DNA from: CALEUX01 sp964608615
Lineage (GTDB): Bacteria > Bacteroidota > Bacteroidia > Bacteroidales > Marinilabiliaceae
Length of the DNA: 28,245 nt
NCBI GenBank assembly: GCA_964608615.1
Contig: CAZSQG010000057.1
Location: 1-28,245 of the forward strand
Direction of reading: 5' to 3'
The position numbers and the translations under genes were made by a program. The notes under the pieces are model-generated. The model saw only the letters and a program-made list of their open reading frames with translations. It was not told the DNA's origin and did no database searches. Of the stretch, positions 16,587-24,790 are shown piece after piece. The first letter of the stretch is position 1. Each line of letters begins with the position of its first letter.

Positions 16587-16958
16587 TCAACTATATCTTC
16601 TAAAATAGTCGCGGGTTAGTACTTTTTTTAGTTCGCGGTGGATGATCAATTCGGTTATGATTGCTGCATACGATTGACCTTTCATTTCCATTTGATATAG
16701 ATCAATTTCTTTTTTCCCAATATCAATGCGATAAAGCAATCCCAAAAAGCGCGAATGACTGTTCTGTAAAAGTTCTTCAACATGAGCAACCATCTGTTGC
16801 GATAGCTCCTTGTAAAATGTGCCGGTATCTCCCGAAAAGGTTAAGTCGAGGTTGAATTCACCAAAGTCCTTGATGATTTGCGCTGCCGTTTCCTTAATCA
16901 GGTCGTCGCGTTTGGCTGCATTGTCGAGTTCGCTTTTCGAAAAAACTGGTAGAGCCAT
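16587..16958 (-). CDS. Conserved-looking protein of unknown function (123 residues)
   Basis: I do not recognise this family. The 123-residue product has no signal peptide or membrane segment and looks like a small mixed helix-strand cytosolic protein. A central FLGLLYRIDIGKKEIDLYQM reads like two strands, followed by a helical C-terminus that is rich in Arg and Lys and ends RDYFRRYS. It starts 5 bases past the stop of the DUF4837 lipoprotein gene, so the two are surely co-transcribed. Codon choice and base composition look like the neighbours, so I treat it as a real gene. No function is claimed. Confidence 0.75.
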   Translation of the reverse strand: MALPVFSKSELDNAAKRDDLIKETAAQIIKDFGEFNLDLTFSGDTGTFYKELSQQMVAHVEELLQNSHSRFLGLLYRIDIGKKEIDLYQMEMKGQSYAAIITELIIHRELKKVLTRDYFRRYS

Positions 16959-16963
16959 TTAGT

Positions 16964-17992
16964 TTATTGTTCTTCCTTTGTTTTATCAGTTTCTTTATCA
17001 GAAGGGAATTTAAGAGAATAGAGAATGGATTCAACCTGCCATATTAAATTACGTTTGTTAGGCTTCTCGGGCGAATAAACGTAACCGTCGGTAACAATTA
17101 TGCGATTATTGGTAACATCGTGGTGGGCAAACATTACAAAAGGGCCTCCCATTGCGTAACCTACAACTTTCCATAATCCACGTATCTCTACTACATCATG
17201 TCCGTTTACCTTTAACGTTTTATATGTTATTGGGAGGTTGTATTCGGTTGCCATATATGAACCTTCTTCAGGACCAGGTACTTTAAGGTGCAGAATAGAA
17301 TCTCTTTTGTTTAAAAGGTATTCTTTTGATAATGTTCCTTCGCCAACATAATCAAATGAGTGTATCACAACGCCTTGACTGGTTAAATTAGTTTCATTGC
17401 TAAGCCATGTAAAACTTGGATCAGACTGGTTTCGTTTAAAATTATTGGGAACAACAAAATCTATATCCCAAGTGTCTTTAACCAATTTTGTTAAGTCAGG
17501 ACTGATATATTTGGTGTAATAGCGTAAACTACGCTGACGTTCTGACCTAACAAAAAATCCCAGAATGCGAAGCTCTTCTTCTTGAATTATTTCCGCGAAT
17601 TTCTCAACAGTTTTTGCTTCAATACGCATAAGAGCTTGCTCGCGTGCCCATGCATTTTTGGAAAAGAACTTCACGCCCTCAGTTTTAACATCAGGCGAAA
17701 TGGTGGTTATTATTAGATTGCGAAAACTCTTCATATGATCGCTAAAAGCCCTGTGCGGAACCACCGATAAGTTGAAGATGTTTTCATCCTGAGGTAAGCC
17801 TTGCATTGGTTGAGTCAGCATTTCGATGAGTTTTTCTCCACCTTCTGAAGTTTTCCACTTATCATCCATAACCAACAACATTTCACCCATCGATCCTATT
17901 ATGTTGGGCTTATAAGCTGACCCTGAATCTTTACATCCTGCTAGCGATAAGCTAAATAGAAATACGATAAGAAAGTAACTTATAATTCTCAT
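16964..17992 (-). CDS. DUF4837 family lipoprotein
   Basis: The 342-residue product begins with a lipoprotein signal peptide ending in a lipobox LAGC, with the modified Cys20 followed by KDSG, so it is exported and lipid-anchored. The rest resembles the Bacteroidota-specific DUF4837 family, recognised from KPNIIGSMGEMLLVMDD near the mature N-terminus and repeated aromatic-rich strands. The function of the family is unknown to me. It lies upstream of the small unknown gene with a 5-base gap and 156 bases after the lytic transglycosylase. A predicted terminator in that gap suggests its own promoter, which I could not pinpoint. Confidence 0.8.
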   Translation of the reverse strand: MRIISYFLIVFLFSLSLAGCKDSGSAYKPNIIGSMGEMLLVMDDKWKTSEGGEKLIEMLTQPMQGLPQDENIFNLSVVPHRAFSDHMKSFRNLIITTISPDVKTEGVKFFSKNAWAREQALMRIEAKTVEKFAEIIQEEELRILGFFVRSERQRSLRYYTKYISPDLTKLVKDTWDIDFVVPNNFKRNQSDPSFTWLSNETNLTSQGVVIHSFDYVGEGTLSKEYLLNKRDSILHLKVPGPEEGSYMATEYNLPITYKTLKVNGHDVVEIRGLWKVVGYAMGGPFVMFAHHDVTNNRIIVTDGYVYSPEKPNKRNLIWQVESILYSLKFPSDKETDKTKEEQ

Positions 17993-18080
17993 TTTGTTAA
18001 CTCTTTAGTAATTAGTCAATATTAATTGGATCTTAGTCCAAATCTCTGGAAGTATAAACCATTCATGGGTTTAAGATACT

Positions 18081-18125
18081 AAAAAAAGTAAATAACAAAA
18101 AACCAAAACTATTTGTTTATACTTT
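18081..18125 (-). terminator. Probable terminator after the lytic transglycosylase gene
   Basis: On the minus strand an imperfect stem of about 13 pairs (arms 18112-18125 and 18085-18099) is followed by a run of seven Ts (18087-18081). It begins 24 bases past the stop codon. The stem is AT-rich and therefore weak. Confidence 0.5.
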
Positions 18126-18148
18126 ATTTTTCAACTAAGCAAAGTTTT

Positions 18149-19285
18149 TTAGGGTAAAAGCAAAGAGCTATTTACCTGGGGTTTACTCCATATAACCAAT
18201 AGCTGACCGGCTGAAAGATATCGTGATTTTAAATTGTTCCATTTTTGAACATCCTCAACCCGGCATCCGTAATTCATTGCTATTTTATGGAAAAACTCAC
18301 CGGGTGCAACTTTATGCACTATTTTAACTCTTCCTTCCGTATTTCCACAGGGTGGGAGCTGGGAAACCGGTGGTCCTGTTTCTTTATGCAATTCATTCCT
18401 TTTACGTGAATAAAGCATTACTTTATCCTTTGGAATCAACAATCTTACGGGGGTAGTATCAACAGGAATAAAATCTCTCAGGTAAACAGGGTTAAGCATT
18501 TGGAGGGTTTCAATCTGCAGGTCTAATAATTTAGATAACTGGGAGAATGAAACACTTTTATCGATGTAAATAATATCAAGATCATCATAACTATATACTG
18601 GTGGCTCTGGTTTAATGCCATAACTTTCATAGTAATTCATTATATAATTAACAGCAATAAAGGCTGGCACATAATTTCGTGTTTCAGGAGAGAGATTTCC
18701 ACGAATCTTCCAGAAATCAAGTTGTCCACCTGATTTATATATTGCTTCATTAACCGTGGCAATGCCTCCGTTGTATGACGCTAAGGCCAGATCCCAATTA
18801 TTGAAGTTTTCGTAAAGGTATTTCAGATAACGAGCAGCAGCTTCTGTTGATTTAACCGGATCTCTTCGTTCATCTACATAGGACGTGGTTTGTAAATCAA
18901 CTACTCTGGCTGCATGAAAAAGAAATTGCCATAAACCAATGGCTCCCGAAGTTGATTTGGCCTGGGGATCAAGTGCTGATTCAACAATTGCCAGATATTT
19001 CAGTTCAAGTGGAAGCCCAAGACGATCGAGATGCTCTTCAAATAGCGGGAAATAGAGTTCTGCACGACCAATAATCTTGGCTAAATGGCTGCGTCTTTTT
19101 ATGGTATAAACATCTATAAAGGCTTGTACATCTTTGTTGTAAACCAGCTCCATGGGGGTGAGAGCGTTTAGTGCCTTAATTCTTTCTTCCACCACCTGAG
19201 GCGCTACTACCCATTGGCCCGGATTTTGCGAAGACAGGTTAATACTAATAATAAATGAAAAAAAGGTGAAGGTTAAGAAACGCAT
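18149..19285 (-). CDS. MltD-like lytic transglycosylase (SLT domain plus LysM)
   Basis: From the preferred ATG at 19283-19285 the protein has 378 residues and starts with a signal peptide (MRFLTFTFFSFIISINLSSQ). A longer in-frame start at 19324 would put 13 polar residues before it and is less likely. The SLT family 1 domain includes the catalytic glutamate in AIVESALDPQAKS (Glu102 by this start), SGAIGLWQF and LALASYNGG. It cleaves peptidoglycan glycan strands to 1,6-anhydro ends in the periplasm. A C-terminal LysM domain (KVAPGEFFHKIAMNYG to LSAGQLLVIW) binds peptidoglycan, and a degenerate LysM-like stretch precedes it. The gene lies downstream of tatA. Confidence 0.9.
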   Translation of the reverse strand: MRFLTFTFFSFIISINLSSQNPGQWVVAPQVVEERIKALNALTPMELVYNKDVQAFIDVYTIKRRSHLAKIIGRAELYFPLFEEHLDRLGLPLELKYLAIVESALDPQAKSTSGAIGLWQFLFHAARVVDLQTTSYVDERRDPVKSTEAAARYLKYLYENFNNWDLALASYNGGIATVNEAIYKSGGQLDFWKIRGNLSPETRNYVPAFIAVNYIMNYYESYGIKPEPPVYSYDDLDIIYIDKSVSFSQLSKLLDLQIETLQMLNPVYLRDFIPVDTTPVRLLIPKDKVMLYSRKRNELHKETGPPVSQLPPCGNTEGRVKIVHKVAPGEFFHKIAMNYGCRVEDVQKWNNLKSRYLSAGQLLVIWSKPQVNSSLLLP

Positions 19286-19431
19286 AGGGAATAAGCTGTT
19301 TTCTGAAATTTTTATAAAAAGCAATAGTTAATAAAAAGAAAAGGCCCTATGAATATTATATTCAGGAACCTAACTCTTAAAAGAATCACAACAAAAATTA
19401 GAGAGCATTCAGTAAAATGCAAATGATAATG

Positions 19432-19647
19432 CTATTTATCTTTCAAAGCATCTCTTTTTGAATCATCATCTTTTTTTGTTGCCTCATCAGCTTCGTTGCG
19501 GGCTTTTTTGAATTCTTTCATACCCTGTCCTAAACCTTTCATTAGTTCAGGAATTTTTTTTCCGCCAAAAAGAAGAACAATGACAATAATAATAATAATT
19601 AGCTCCCATCCTCCGGGCATTGCCATTAAAAATAGTTGTGAAGTCAT
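19432..19647 (-). CDS. tatA: TatA/TatE twin-arginine translocase subunit
   Basis: This 71-residue protein has the whole TatA plan: a short periplasmic N-terminus, one membrane helix (about residues 14-28), the hinge FGGKKIPEL, an amphipathic helix (MKGLGQGMKEFKKA) and a charged tail. TatA oligomers form the translocation element for folded, cofactor-bearing proteins exported with a twin-arginine signal. The ATG at 19645-19647 is supported by a -7 box only about 23 bases upstream; a later Met at residue 9 or 11 is possible. TatC is not in this window. It is 45 bases from the rseP stop and has its own promoter. Confidence 0.93.
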   Translation of the reverse strand: MTSQLFLMAMPGGWELIIIIIVIVLLFGGKKIPELMKGLGQGMKEFKKARNEADEATKKDDDSKRDALKDK

Positions 19648-19669
19648 AAATATTGGTTTTAGCTATTCA

Positions 19670-19677
19670 CAAATTTA
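19670..19677 (-). promoter_or_regulatory. Candidate -7 box (TAAATTTG) for tatA
   Basis: The minus strand reads TAAATTTG, with a TTTA about 20 bases upstream as a weak -33. Transcription would start near 19663, leaving a leader of about 16 bases. The box is identical to those before sufB and the M23 peptidase. Confidence 0.55.
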
Positions 19678-19692
19678 CGAATCAAATCCGGA

Positions 19693-21012
19693 TTATTTAA
19701 ATAACCACCTGAACAAATCGTTCCCGTTTGCATAAAGTACTAATCCAAAAACTATAATCATACCAACTACCTGAGCGTTTTCCATAAATTTTTCGCTTGG
19801 TTTGCGGCGTGTAATTATCTCATAAAGCAGAAAAAATACATGTCCACCATCCAATGCAGGTATGGGTAAAATGTTCATAAAAGCCAGAATGAGTGAAAGG
19901 AACGCTGTGTTATACCAAAAACTTTCCCAATCCCATACTGAGGGAAATAGATTGCCAATGGCTCCAAACCCACCAATTTGTTTTGCTCCTTCGCGAGTAA
20001 ATATCAGCTTAAGCTGTTTTACATAGTTGATAAGTATTTTAACCCCTTTGCTTATTCCGGCAGGTAAGGCCTCAAAAAAGCCGTATTTTATAACTGTATA
20101 TCCCAGTATTTCGGATGGAGATTTGGAGCCGAATCCAATTTTTCCTGATTCATTTACAAAAATTGGAAGGGTTAATGATTCAGATCCCCTATATACTCCA
20201 ATATTTACCGTATCACCAACATTTTGACTCAATTCGGCGATCAATTCATTGTAAAATGGAGTTTCTACTCCGTTAACAGAATAGATGCTGTCGTATTTTA
20301 AAAGACCTGCTTCTCCGGCAGCCATGCCTGGGATTACTGAGTCAACCACAACTGGAAAACGGTAATCGGCAAACGCACGTACCTCTTCCGATAGTAGTTT
20401 TTTCTTAATATTAACCGGTATTGGCAATGTAAAAACAGAATCCCCACGCGTAACGGTCATTTGTGAAGGCTCTTCCAGCATCAGGTAGCGGCCAACCATC
20501 TGAATGTTATCAATAACAAAGGTGTCAACCTTTAATATTCGATCACCATCCTTAAGGCCCATTTCATGGGCAATGGGATGAAATGAAAATCCATATATTG
20601 CATTCTCGGCAGGTATATAACTTTCGCCCCATTTAAAAAGGATTAACCAAAAAATAGCAAAGGCTGTTATAAAGTTAACACACACCCCGCCAACCATAAT
20701 CAGCAATCGTTGCCAGGTTGGTTTGGCCCTGAATTCCCAAGGCTGAGCGGGTTGTTGCATCTGCTCCTTGTCCATCGATTCGTCAATCATACCGGATATT
20801 TTTACATATCCACCCAAAGGGAGCCAGCCAATACCATATTCAGTGTCGCCTTTCTTAATTTTAAAAAGTGAAAACCAGGGATCGAAAAACAGATAAAATT
20901 TCTCTACTCTTGTTTTAAAAAGGCGGGCAAAGAAGAAGTGTCCGAACTCGTGAAGAATTACTAATATAGAAAGGCTAAGGATGAGTTGTAATGCTTTAAT
21001 TAAAAAATCCAT
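19693..21012 (-). CDS. rseP: RseP-type intramembrane zinc metalloprotease (M50)
   Basis: This 439-residue inner-membrane protease cleaves transmembrane substrates such as anti-sigma factors and leftover signal peptides (site-2 protease family). The zinc motif HEFGH is at residues 21-25 in the first helix, and the third ligand region LDGGH is at about 387-391 in ILPIPALDGGH. Between them lie further membrane helices (about 100-125) and a periplasmic region of two PDZ-like domains (about 130-300, with YDSIYSVNGVETPF in the second). The C-terminal helices are at about 365-435. It is complete and follows dxr by 57 bases, but a -7 box in that gap suggests additional transcription. The pairing with dxr is common in bacteria. 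Confidence 0.95.
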   Translation of the reverse strand: MDFLIKALQLILSLSILVILHEFGHFFFARLFKTRVEKFYLFFDPWFSLFKIKKGDTEYGIGWLPLGGYVKISGMIDESMDKEQMQQPAQPWEFRAKPTWQRLLIMVGGVCVNFITAFAIFWLILFKWGESYIPAENAIYGFSFHPIAHEMGLKDGDRILKVDTFVIDNIQMVGRYLMLEEPSQMTVTRGDSVFTLPIPVNIKKKLLSEEVRAFADYRFPVVVDSVIPGMAAGEAGLLKYDSIYSVNGVETPFYNELIAELSQNVGDTVNIGVYRGSESLTLPIFVNESGKIGFGSKSPSEILGYTVIKYGFFEALPAGISKGVKILINYVKQLKLIFTREGAKQIGGFGAIGNLFPSVWDWESFWYNTAFLSLILAFMNILPIPALDGGHVFFLLYEIITRRKPSEKFMENAQVVGMIIVFGLVLYANGNDLFRWLFK

Positions 21013-21040
21013 CTGATTAATTTGCTTTAAGTTTCGACCA

Positions 21041-21048
21041 CAAATATA
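21041..21048 (-). promoter_or_regulatory. Candidate -7 box (TATATTTG) for rseP
   Basis: The minus strand reads TATATTTG in the gap between dxr and rseP. Transcription would start near 21034, about 21 bases before the rseP ATG. The -33 region falls around the dxr stop and is weak. Confidence 0.5.
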
Positions 21049-21069
21049 TCCTTTTTCTGGTATTTATGT

Positions 21070-22224
21070 CTATTTTCTTACAAATGAGGATGCAATTATT
21101 CGTGCTTCCTTATCAGTTTCAATGTAATCGTTAAAACAGGGCTTTTGGATGAATGCCACTTTTTCAATGGTTTTTTCAATGATTGATGACATCTCTAAAA
21201 ATCCGCATTTCTCCTTCAAGAAAGCATCTACAGCTACTTCGTTGGCAGCATTGAGAACGCATGGACTGTTTCCGGCGCGTTCCATGGCCTGAAAAGCAAT
21301 GGTTAGGTTTTGAAAAACTGAAAAGTCTGCTTTCTCGAACGAGAGACTAGGATAATTTTCAAAGCTGAAGCGCGGAAGATGGCTGTTTAACCTACGGGGA
21401 TAACCAAGGGCATACTGAATTGGCAAACGCATGTCGGGCAATCCCATTTGTGCTTTAATAGAGCCATCTGTAAACTGAACCATTGAGTGAACAATAGACT
21501 GGGGATGTACCACGATTTCAATTTGGGAAGGATGCAGATTGAACAACCATTTGGCTTCGATAGCCTCGAGTCCCTTATTCATAAGTGAGGCCGAATCGAT
21601 AGTGATTTTATCGCCCATTTTCCAGTTGGGATGATTTAATGCCTGGCTACGGGTTGCTTTGCTCAGGAAGTCAAGACTCTTTCCTCTGAATGGTCCTCCT
21701 GAGGCGGTAAGGAATATTTTTTCAGCAATATTGCCGTTTTCACCTTCAAGGCATTGAAATATGGCAGAGTGCTCTGAGTCGACAGGAATAAGTGGTATGT
21801 TTTTTAAACGTGACATCTCCATTATAAGTTCTCCTGCAACAACGAGTGTTTCCTTATTAGCAAGAGCAACTGGAATGCCAGCTTCAAGGGCTCTGTAAGT
21901 AGGCATTAGTCCGGCAAAACCAACCATTGCTGAGAGTACCATGTCAATATTTGACATGGCTGCTACCTGAGCCACTGATTCAATTCCGGCATAAACCTTA
22001 ATTGGTTCTTTAGCCAGAGCTTCTTTTAAATATCCATATTTTTCAGAGTTTGCAATAACAACTACATTGGGGTGATATTTTTTTGCCTGCTGTATTAATA
22101 TATCCACGTTGTTATTAGCCGTTAAAACTTCCACGGAAAATAATTCGGGAAATGCATCTACAACTTCAAGGGATTGTGTCCCTATGCTCCCGGTGGAGCC
22201 TAATATCGCAAGACGTTTTTTCAT
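21070..22224 (-). CDS. dxr: Dxr, 1-deoxy-D-xylulose-5-phosphate reductoisomerase
   Basis: Dxr converts DXP to 2-C-methyl-D-erythritol 4-phosphate with NADPH, the committed step of the MEP isoprenoid pathway. The 384 residues carry the nucleotide-binding GSTGSIGTQSLEVV (9-22), LANKETLVVAGELI (121-134), the metal-binding Asp149 and Glu151 in PVDSEHSA, ASGGPFRG (174-181) and NKGLEAIEAKWLF with Glu220. Length and motifs are canonical. It is cytosolic. It lies 67 bases from the M23 peptidase gene and 57 bases from rseP on the same strand, so an operon with both is likely. Confidence 0.97.
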   Translation of the reverse strand: MKKRLAILGSTGSIGTQSLEVVDAFPELFSVEVLTANNNVDILIQQAKKYHPNVVVIANSEKYGYLKEALAKEPIKVYAGIESVAQVAAMSNIDMVLSAMVGFAGLMPTYRALEAGIPVALANKETLVVAGELIMEMSRLKNIPLIPVDSEHSAIFQCLEGENGNIAEKIFLTASGGPFRGKSLDFLSKATRSQALNHPNWKMGDKITIDSASLMNKGLEAIEAKWLFNLHPSQIEIVVHPQSIVHSMVQFTDGSIKAQMGLPDMRLPIQYALGYPRRLNSHLPRFSFENYPSLSFEKADFSVFQNLTIAFQAMERAGNSPCVLNAANEVAVDAFLKEKCGFLEMSSIIEKTIEKVAFIQKPCFNDYIETDKEARIIASSFVRK

Positions 22225-22291
22225 AAATAAAGAGGGCTGTTTTTATATTTTATGTTGCTTAATGCACATAAATATTAAAGAATCTATTGCA

Positions 22292-23173
22292 TTAAAATGA
22301 TAGGTATTCTTCAGGATTTAATGGCAGTCCGTTATACCAAAGTTCAAAATGAAGATGAGGACCTGTGGTAAGTTCACCTGAATTTCCAACGTGGGCAATA
22401 GCTTCTCCTGCCTTTACCGATTGCCCCACTTCTTTAAGCAGTCGTTCATTATGTTTGTATATCGATAGTAGGTTGTTTGGATGCTGGATTTGAATTACAT
22501 ATCCTGTCTCTACCGTCCACCCTGAAAAAATTACCGAGCCATCCATCACAGCCGAAACGCGTGCTCCCGGGGCTGCAACAATGTCTACGCCAAAATGTCC
22601 TCTTGAATCGCCAAAGGCGTTTACAACCATTCCTTTAATTGGACTAAAAAAGAAAGTGTTCTCAAGTGCTATTAATTTGGTGGCGGATTGTCTTACAGAT
22701 AGATTAAATCGTTCTTCGCGTTCAACTTCCTTTCGGAAGATTGAATCCTGTTCTGATCGTGAAAATTGGATTTGTGCTCTGGTTTCTTGATTTGAGCTTT
22801 CCTGTTCACGGTCTTCCGTTGATTGAACTTCAGGTTCTTCTCCCTTTAAAATAGACTGGAAATTACTAATGAACTGGTCACGCTTATTAATTTCAACCGA
22901 AAGCGAGTCAACTCTTTGGGCGTTTCTTACTATAAGCAATCGCTCATTGGGACTAGGGTAGCCTGGAATAAACTCACGTAAACTGGTAAAGGAAATTAGA
23001 AAAATAACAAGTATAATAAGCAGTATGCCAAAAGCTCCAACAAGAGTAAATACGTTAAGACGTGATAATCTTAACACAACAACTTCTTCATAAGTCTGTT
23101 CGTTAAAAATTGCCAACTTGTATTTACTGCTCAGTTTTTTTAGCAGAGAGTTTTTCTTTTTTCGTGTTGTCAT
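22292..23173 (-). CDS. M23 family peptidoglycan endopeptidase, membrane-anchored
   Basis: The 293-residue protein has a basic cytosolic N-terminus, one membrane helix (about 40-63), a charged region rich in Glu, Arg and Gln likely to form a coiled coil (about 75-170), and a C-terminal M23 domain (about 175-290). Zinc and catalytic residues are intact: His193 and Asp197 in HFGVD, and His273 and His275 in PHLHFELW. It should cleave stem-peptide crosslinks in the periplasm, rather than being a degenerate activator like EnvC or NlpD. The ATG at 23171-23173 is supported by a -7 box 23 bases upstream. It heads the row that leads to dxr and rseP. Confidence 0.93.
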   Translation of the reverse strand: MTTRKKKNSLLKKLSSKYKLAIFNEQTYEEVVVLRLSRLNVFTLVGAFGILLIILVIFLISFTSLREFIPGYPSPNERLLIVRNAQRVDSLSVEINKRDQFISNFQSILKGEEPEVQSTEDREQESSNQETRAQIQFSRSEQDSIFRKEVEREERFNLSVRQSATKLIALENTFFFSPIKGMVVNAFGDSRGHFGVDIVAAPGARVSAVMDGSVIFSGWTVETGYVIQIQHPNNLLSIYKHNERLLKEVGQSVKAGEAIAHVGNSGELTTGPHLHFELWYNGLPLNPEEYLSF

Positions 23174-23195
23174 TCAAATTTTATTAATGTGCCAA

Positions 23196-23203
23196 CAAAT
23201 TTA
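23196..23203 (-). promoter_or_regulatory. Candidate -7 box (TAAATTTG) for the M23 peptidase operon
   Basis: The minus strand reads TAAATTTG about 23 bases before the ATG, so transcription would start near 23189. The expected -33 region reads TTCG rather than TTTG, which is weak. Confidence 0.5.
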
Positions 23204-23341
23204 TAAAATAATAATAGAAGGGCCGAAAAAACAGATATTTATTAAGTGTTTATTGGAAATTATAAAAAACTGTAAAACAGGCATAAAGCTTTGCTTGATG
23301 CGCTGATGGTGATTATTTAAAAAAAAACATTTGAATATGGG

Positions 23342-23370
23342 TTGTGAGTAAAAAAAAAGTTCTATATTTG
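23342..23370 (+). promoter_or_regulatory. Promoter of the initiator tRNA gene
   Basis: A TTG at 23342-23344 and TATATTTG at 23363-23370 (followed by C) are 18 bases apart, a good match to the Bacteroidota -33/-7 pair. Transcription would start near 23377, about 30 bases before the tRNA. This is the best promoter match in the window. Confidence 0.7.
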
Positions 23371-23406
23371 CAACCGCTAACGAAGAAAAAAATATCTAAA
23401 ATATAT

Positions 23407-23480
23407 TGCGGGGTGGAGCAGTTGGCAGCTCGTTGGGCTCATAACCCAAAGGTCGTCAGTTCGAGTCTGGCCCCCGCTAC
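23407..23480 (+). tRNA. Initiator tRNA-fMet (anticodon CAT)
   Basis: The sequence folds into a full cloverleaf with anticodon CAT. Three features mark it as the initiator rather than elongator Met: three consecutive G-C pairs at the base of the anticodon stem (GGG/CCC), an A11-U24 pair in the D stem, and an unpaired first position. Here positions 1 and 72 are both U, where E. coli has C and A. The T arm is GTCAG/CTGGC with loop TTCGAGT, and the discriminator is A73. CCA is not encoded. It is a single gene with its own promoter and terminator. Confidence 0.95.
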
Positions 23481-23482
23481 TA

Positions 23483-23518
23483 AGAAGGCCCTTGAAATTT
23501 CAAGGGCCTTCTTTTTTG
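23483..23518 (+). terminator. Rho-independent terminator of the tRNA gene
   Basis: A 32-base perfect palindrome (23483-23514) with a GC-rich middle is followed by Ts up to 23518. It begins three bases after the tRNA end. Its left arm starts with only a short A-run on the minus strand, so it could serve the convergent ald gene weakly as well. Confidence 0.92.
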
Positions 23519-23566
23519 TATGTGATTCAACAAGTTTTAAAGTGGAGCCTGTCCATATGATGAGTT

Positions 23567-24790
23567 TTAGAATGCTGCCATCAATAAGTTAATGTCCTTA
23601 TATGGTATGTTTAAATGATTCCCGATATGACTATTTGTGAGAATGCCTTTGTAAATATAAGTCCCGTTGCTTAAGCCCATGTCTTCTTTAATAAGCTGAT
23701 GAATGCCCCCCGTTTCAGCCAGACGTAGAATTACTGGTGCGAAAATATTGCTCAAGGCAATTGATGCAGTCCTTGAAACCCTTGAAGCCACATTAGGTAC
23801 ATAATAATTTATAACGCCATTGTCATTTATAATAGGGTTCTCCAGATTAGAGCTTATGGATGTTTCGAAGCATCCTCCATTGCCCACGCTTAGGTCAACA
23901 ATAACAGAACCAGGTTTCATTTTGGATATTTGGTCCTTTGTAATAAAAAATGCCTGATTGTCATCAAAATAACGGAGGCTGGCAACTACTGCATCAGCCG
24001 ATTTTAAAGCTTTTGTAAGTACCTGAGGATATAAGATAGATGTAAACAACCGTTGACCAACATTCCGTTCGAGTTCCTTAAGGTTTTGGTATGAGTTATC
24101 GAAAACCTTTACTTGACAACCAAATCCCAGTGCTGCTCTTGCAGCAAATTCACCTGCTGTGCCGGCACCAATAATGACAACTTCGGCAGGTGAAACGCCT
24201 GTTATGCCACCAAGTAATACGCCTTTGCCTCCACGCGCTTTGCTTAGGTATTCCGAAGCAATAGTAATAGCTGCGTATCCCTCTATCTCACTCATGCTGC
24301 GGATTACTGGATAACATCCGGCTTTATCTTTTAAAAATTCATAAGCAATGGCATTTACCTTGGTCTTTATTAATGAAGAAACCGAATCATGTGTTTGACG
24401 TGGCATATATAAAAACGACATCAGTAACTGGTTGGGTTTAAGCAAGGCTGTTTCGTCAGGGGTGGGTGGAGATATTTTTAGAATGACTTCACTCTTAAAA
24501 ACTTCATCTTTTGAGGAAGCAATAATGGCACCGGCTTCCGAAAAATCATGATCGAAATAATTGGCTGCATCGCCGGCTCCTTTTTCAATTACCACCTTGT
24601 GTCCGTTATCAGTCAATAGCTCAACGCCCTGCGGTGTGAGAGCAATACGATTTTCTGAATCCTCCGATTCTTTTGGGATACCTATAGTAAGAGAACGTTG
24701 TTTTCTCCCCGTCTCCAACATTTCTTCACGTGGAATTATCTGTGTTTGTCTTATAGCAAAATAGGACGCACGTTTTTCAAATTCGGCCAT
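23567..24790 (-). CDS. ald: Alanine dehydrogenase
   Basis: Alanine dehydrogenase interconverts L-alanine and pyruvate plus ammonia with NAD(H). From the ATG at 24788-24790 the protein has 407 residues; an in-frame TTG five codons upstream is less likely. Visible are GIPKESEDSENRIALTP in the substrate domain, SFLYMPRQTH, ARGGKGVLLGGITGVSPAEV, and the dinucleotide-binding VVIIGAGTAGEFAARAALG. These fit the alanine dehydrogenase/transhydrogenase alpha family, and the lack of transhydrogenase membrane parts favours alanine dehydrogenase. The N-terminal extension of about 30 residues before the first strand resembles other Bacteroidota members as I recall. It converges with the tRNA gene. Confidence 0.88.
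   Translation of the reverse strand: MAEFEKRASYFAIRQTQIIPREEMLETGRKQRSLTIGIPKESEDSENRIALTPQGVELLTDNGHKVVIEKGAGDAANYFDHDFSEAGAIIASSKDEVFKSEVILKISPPTPDETALLKPNQLLMSFLYMPRQTHDSVSSLIKTKVNAIAYEFLKDKAGCYPVIRSMSEIEGYAAITIASEYLSKARGGKGVLLGGITGVSPAEVVIIGAGTAGEFAARAALGFGCQVKVFDNSYQNLKELERNVGQRLFTSILYPQVLTKALKSADAVVASLRYFDDNQAFFITKDQISKMKPGSVIVDLSVGNGGCFETSISSNLENPIINDNGVINYYVPNVASRVSRTASIALSNIFAPVILRLAETGGIHQLIKEDMGLSNGTYIYKGILTNSHIGNHLNIPYKDINLLMAAF

Noticed and set aside
23344..23592. An 82-codon plus-strand frame over the tRNA gene
   Set aside because: It translates straight through the tRNA and its terminator, so it is a chance frame.
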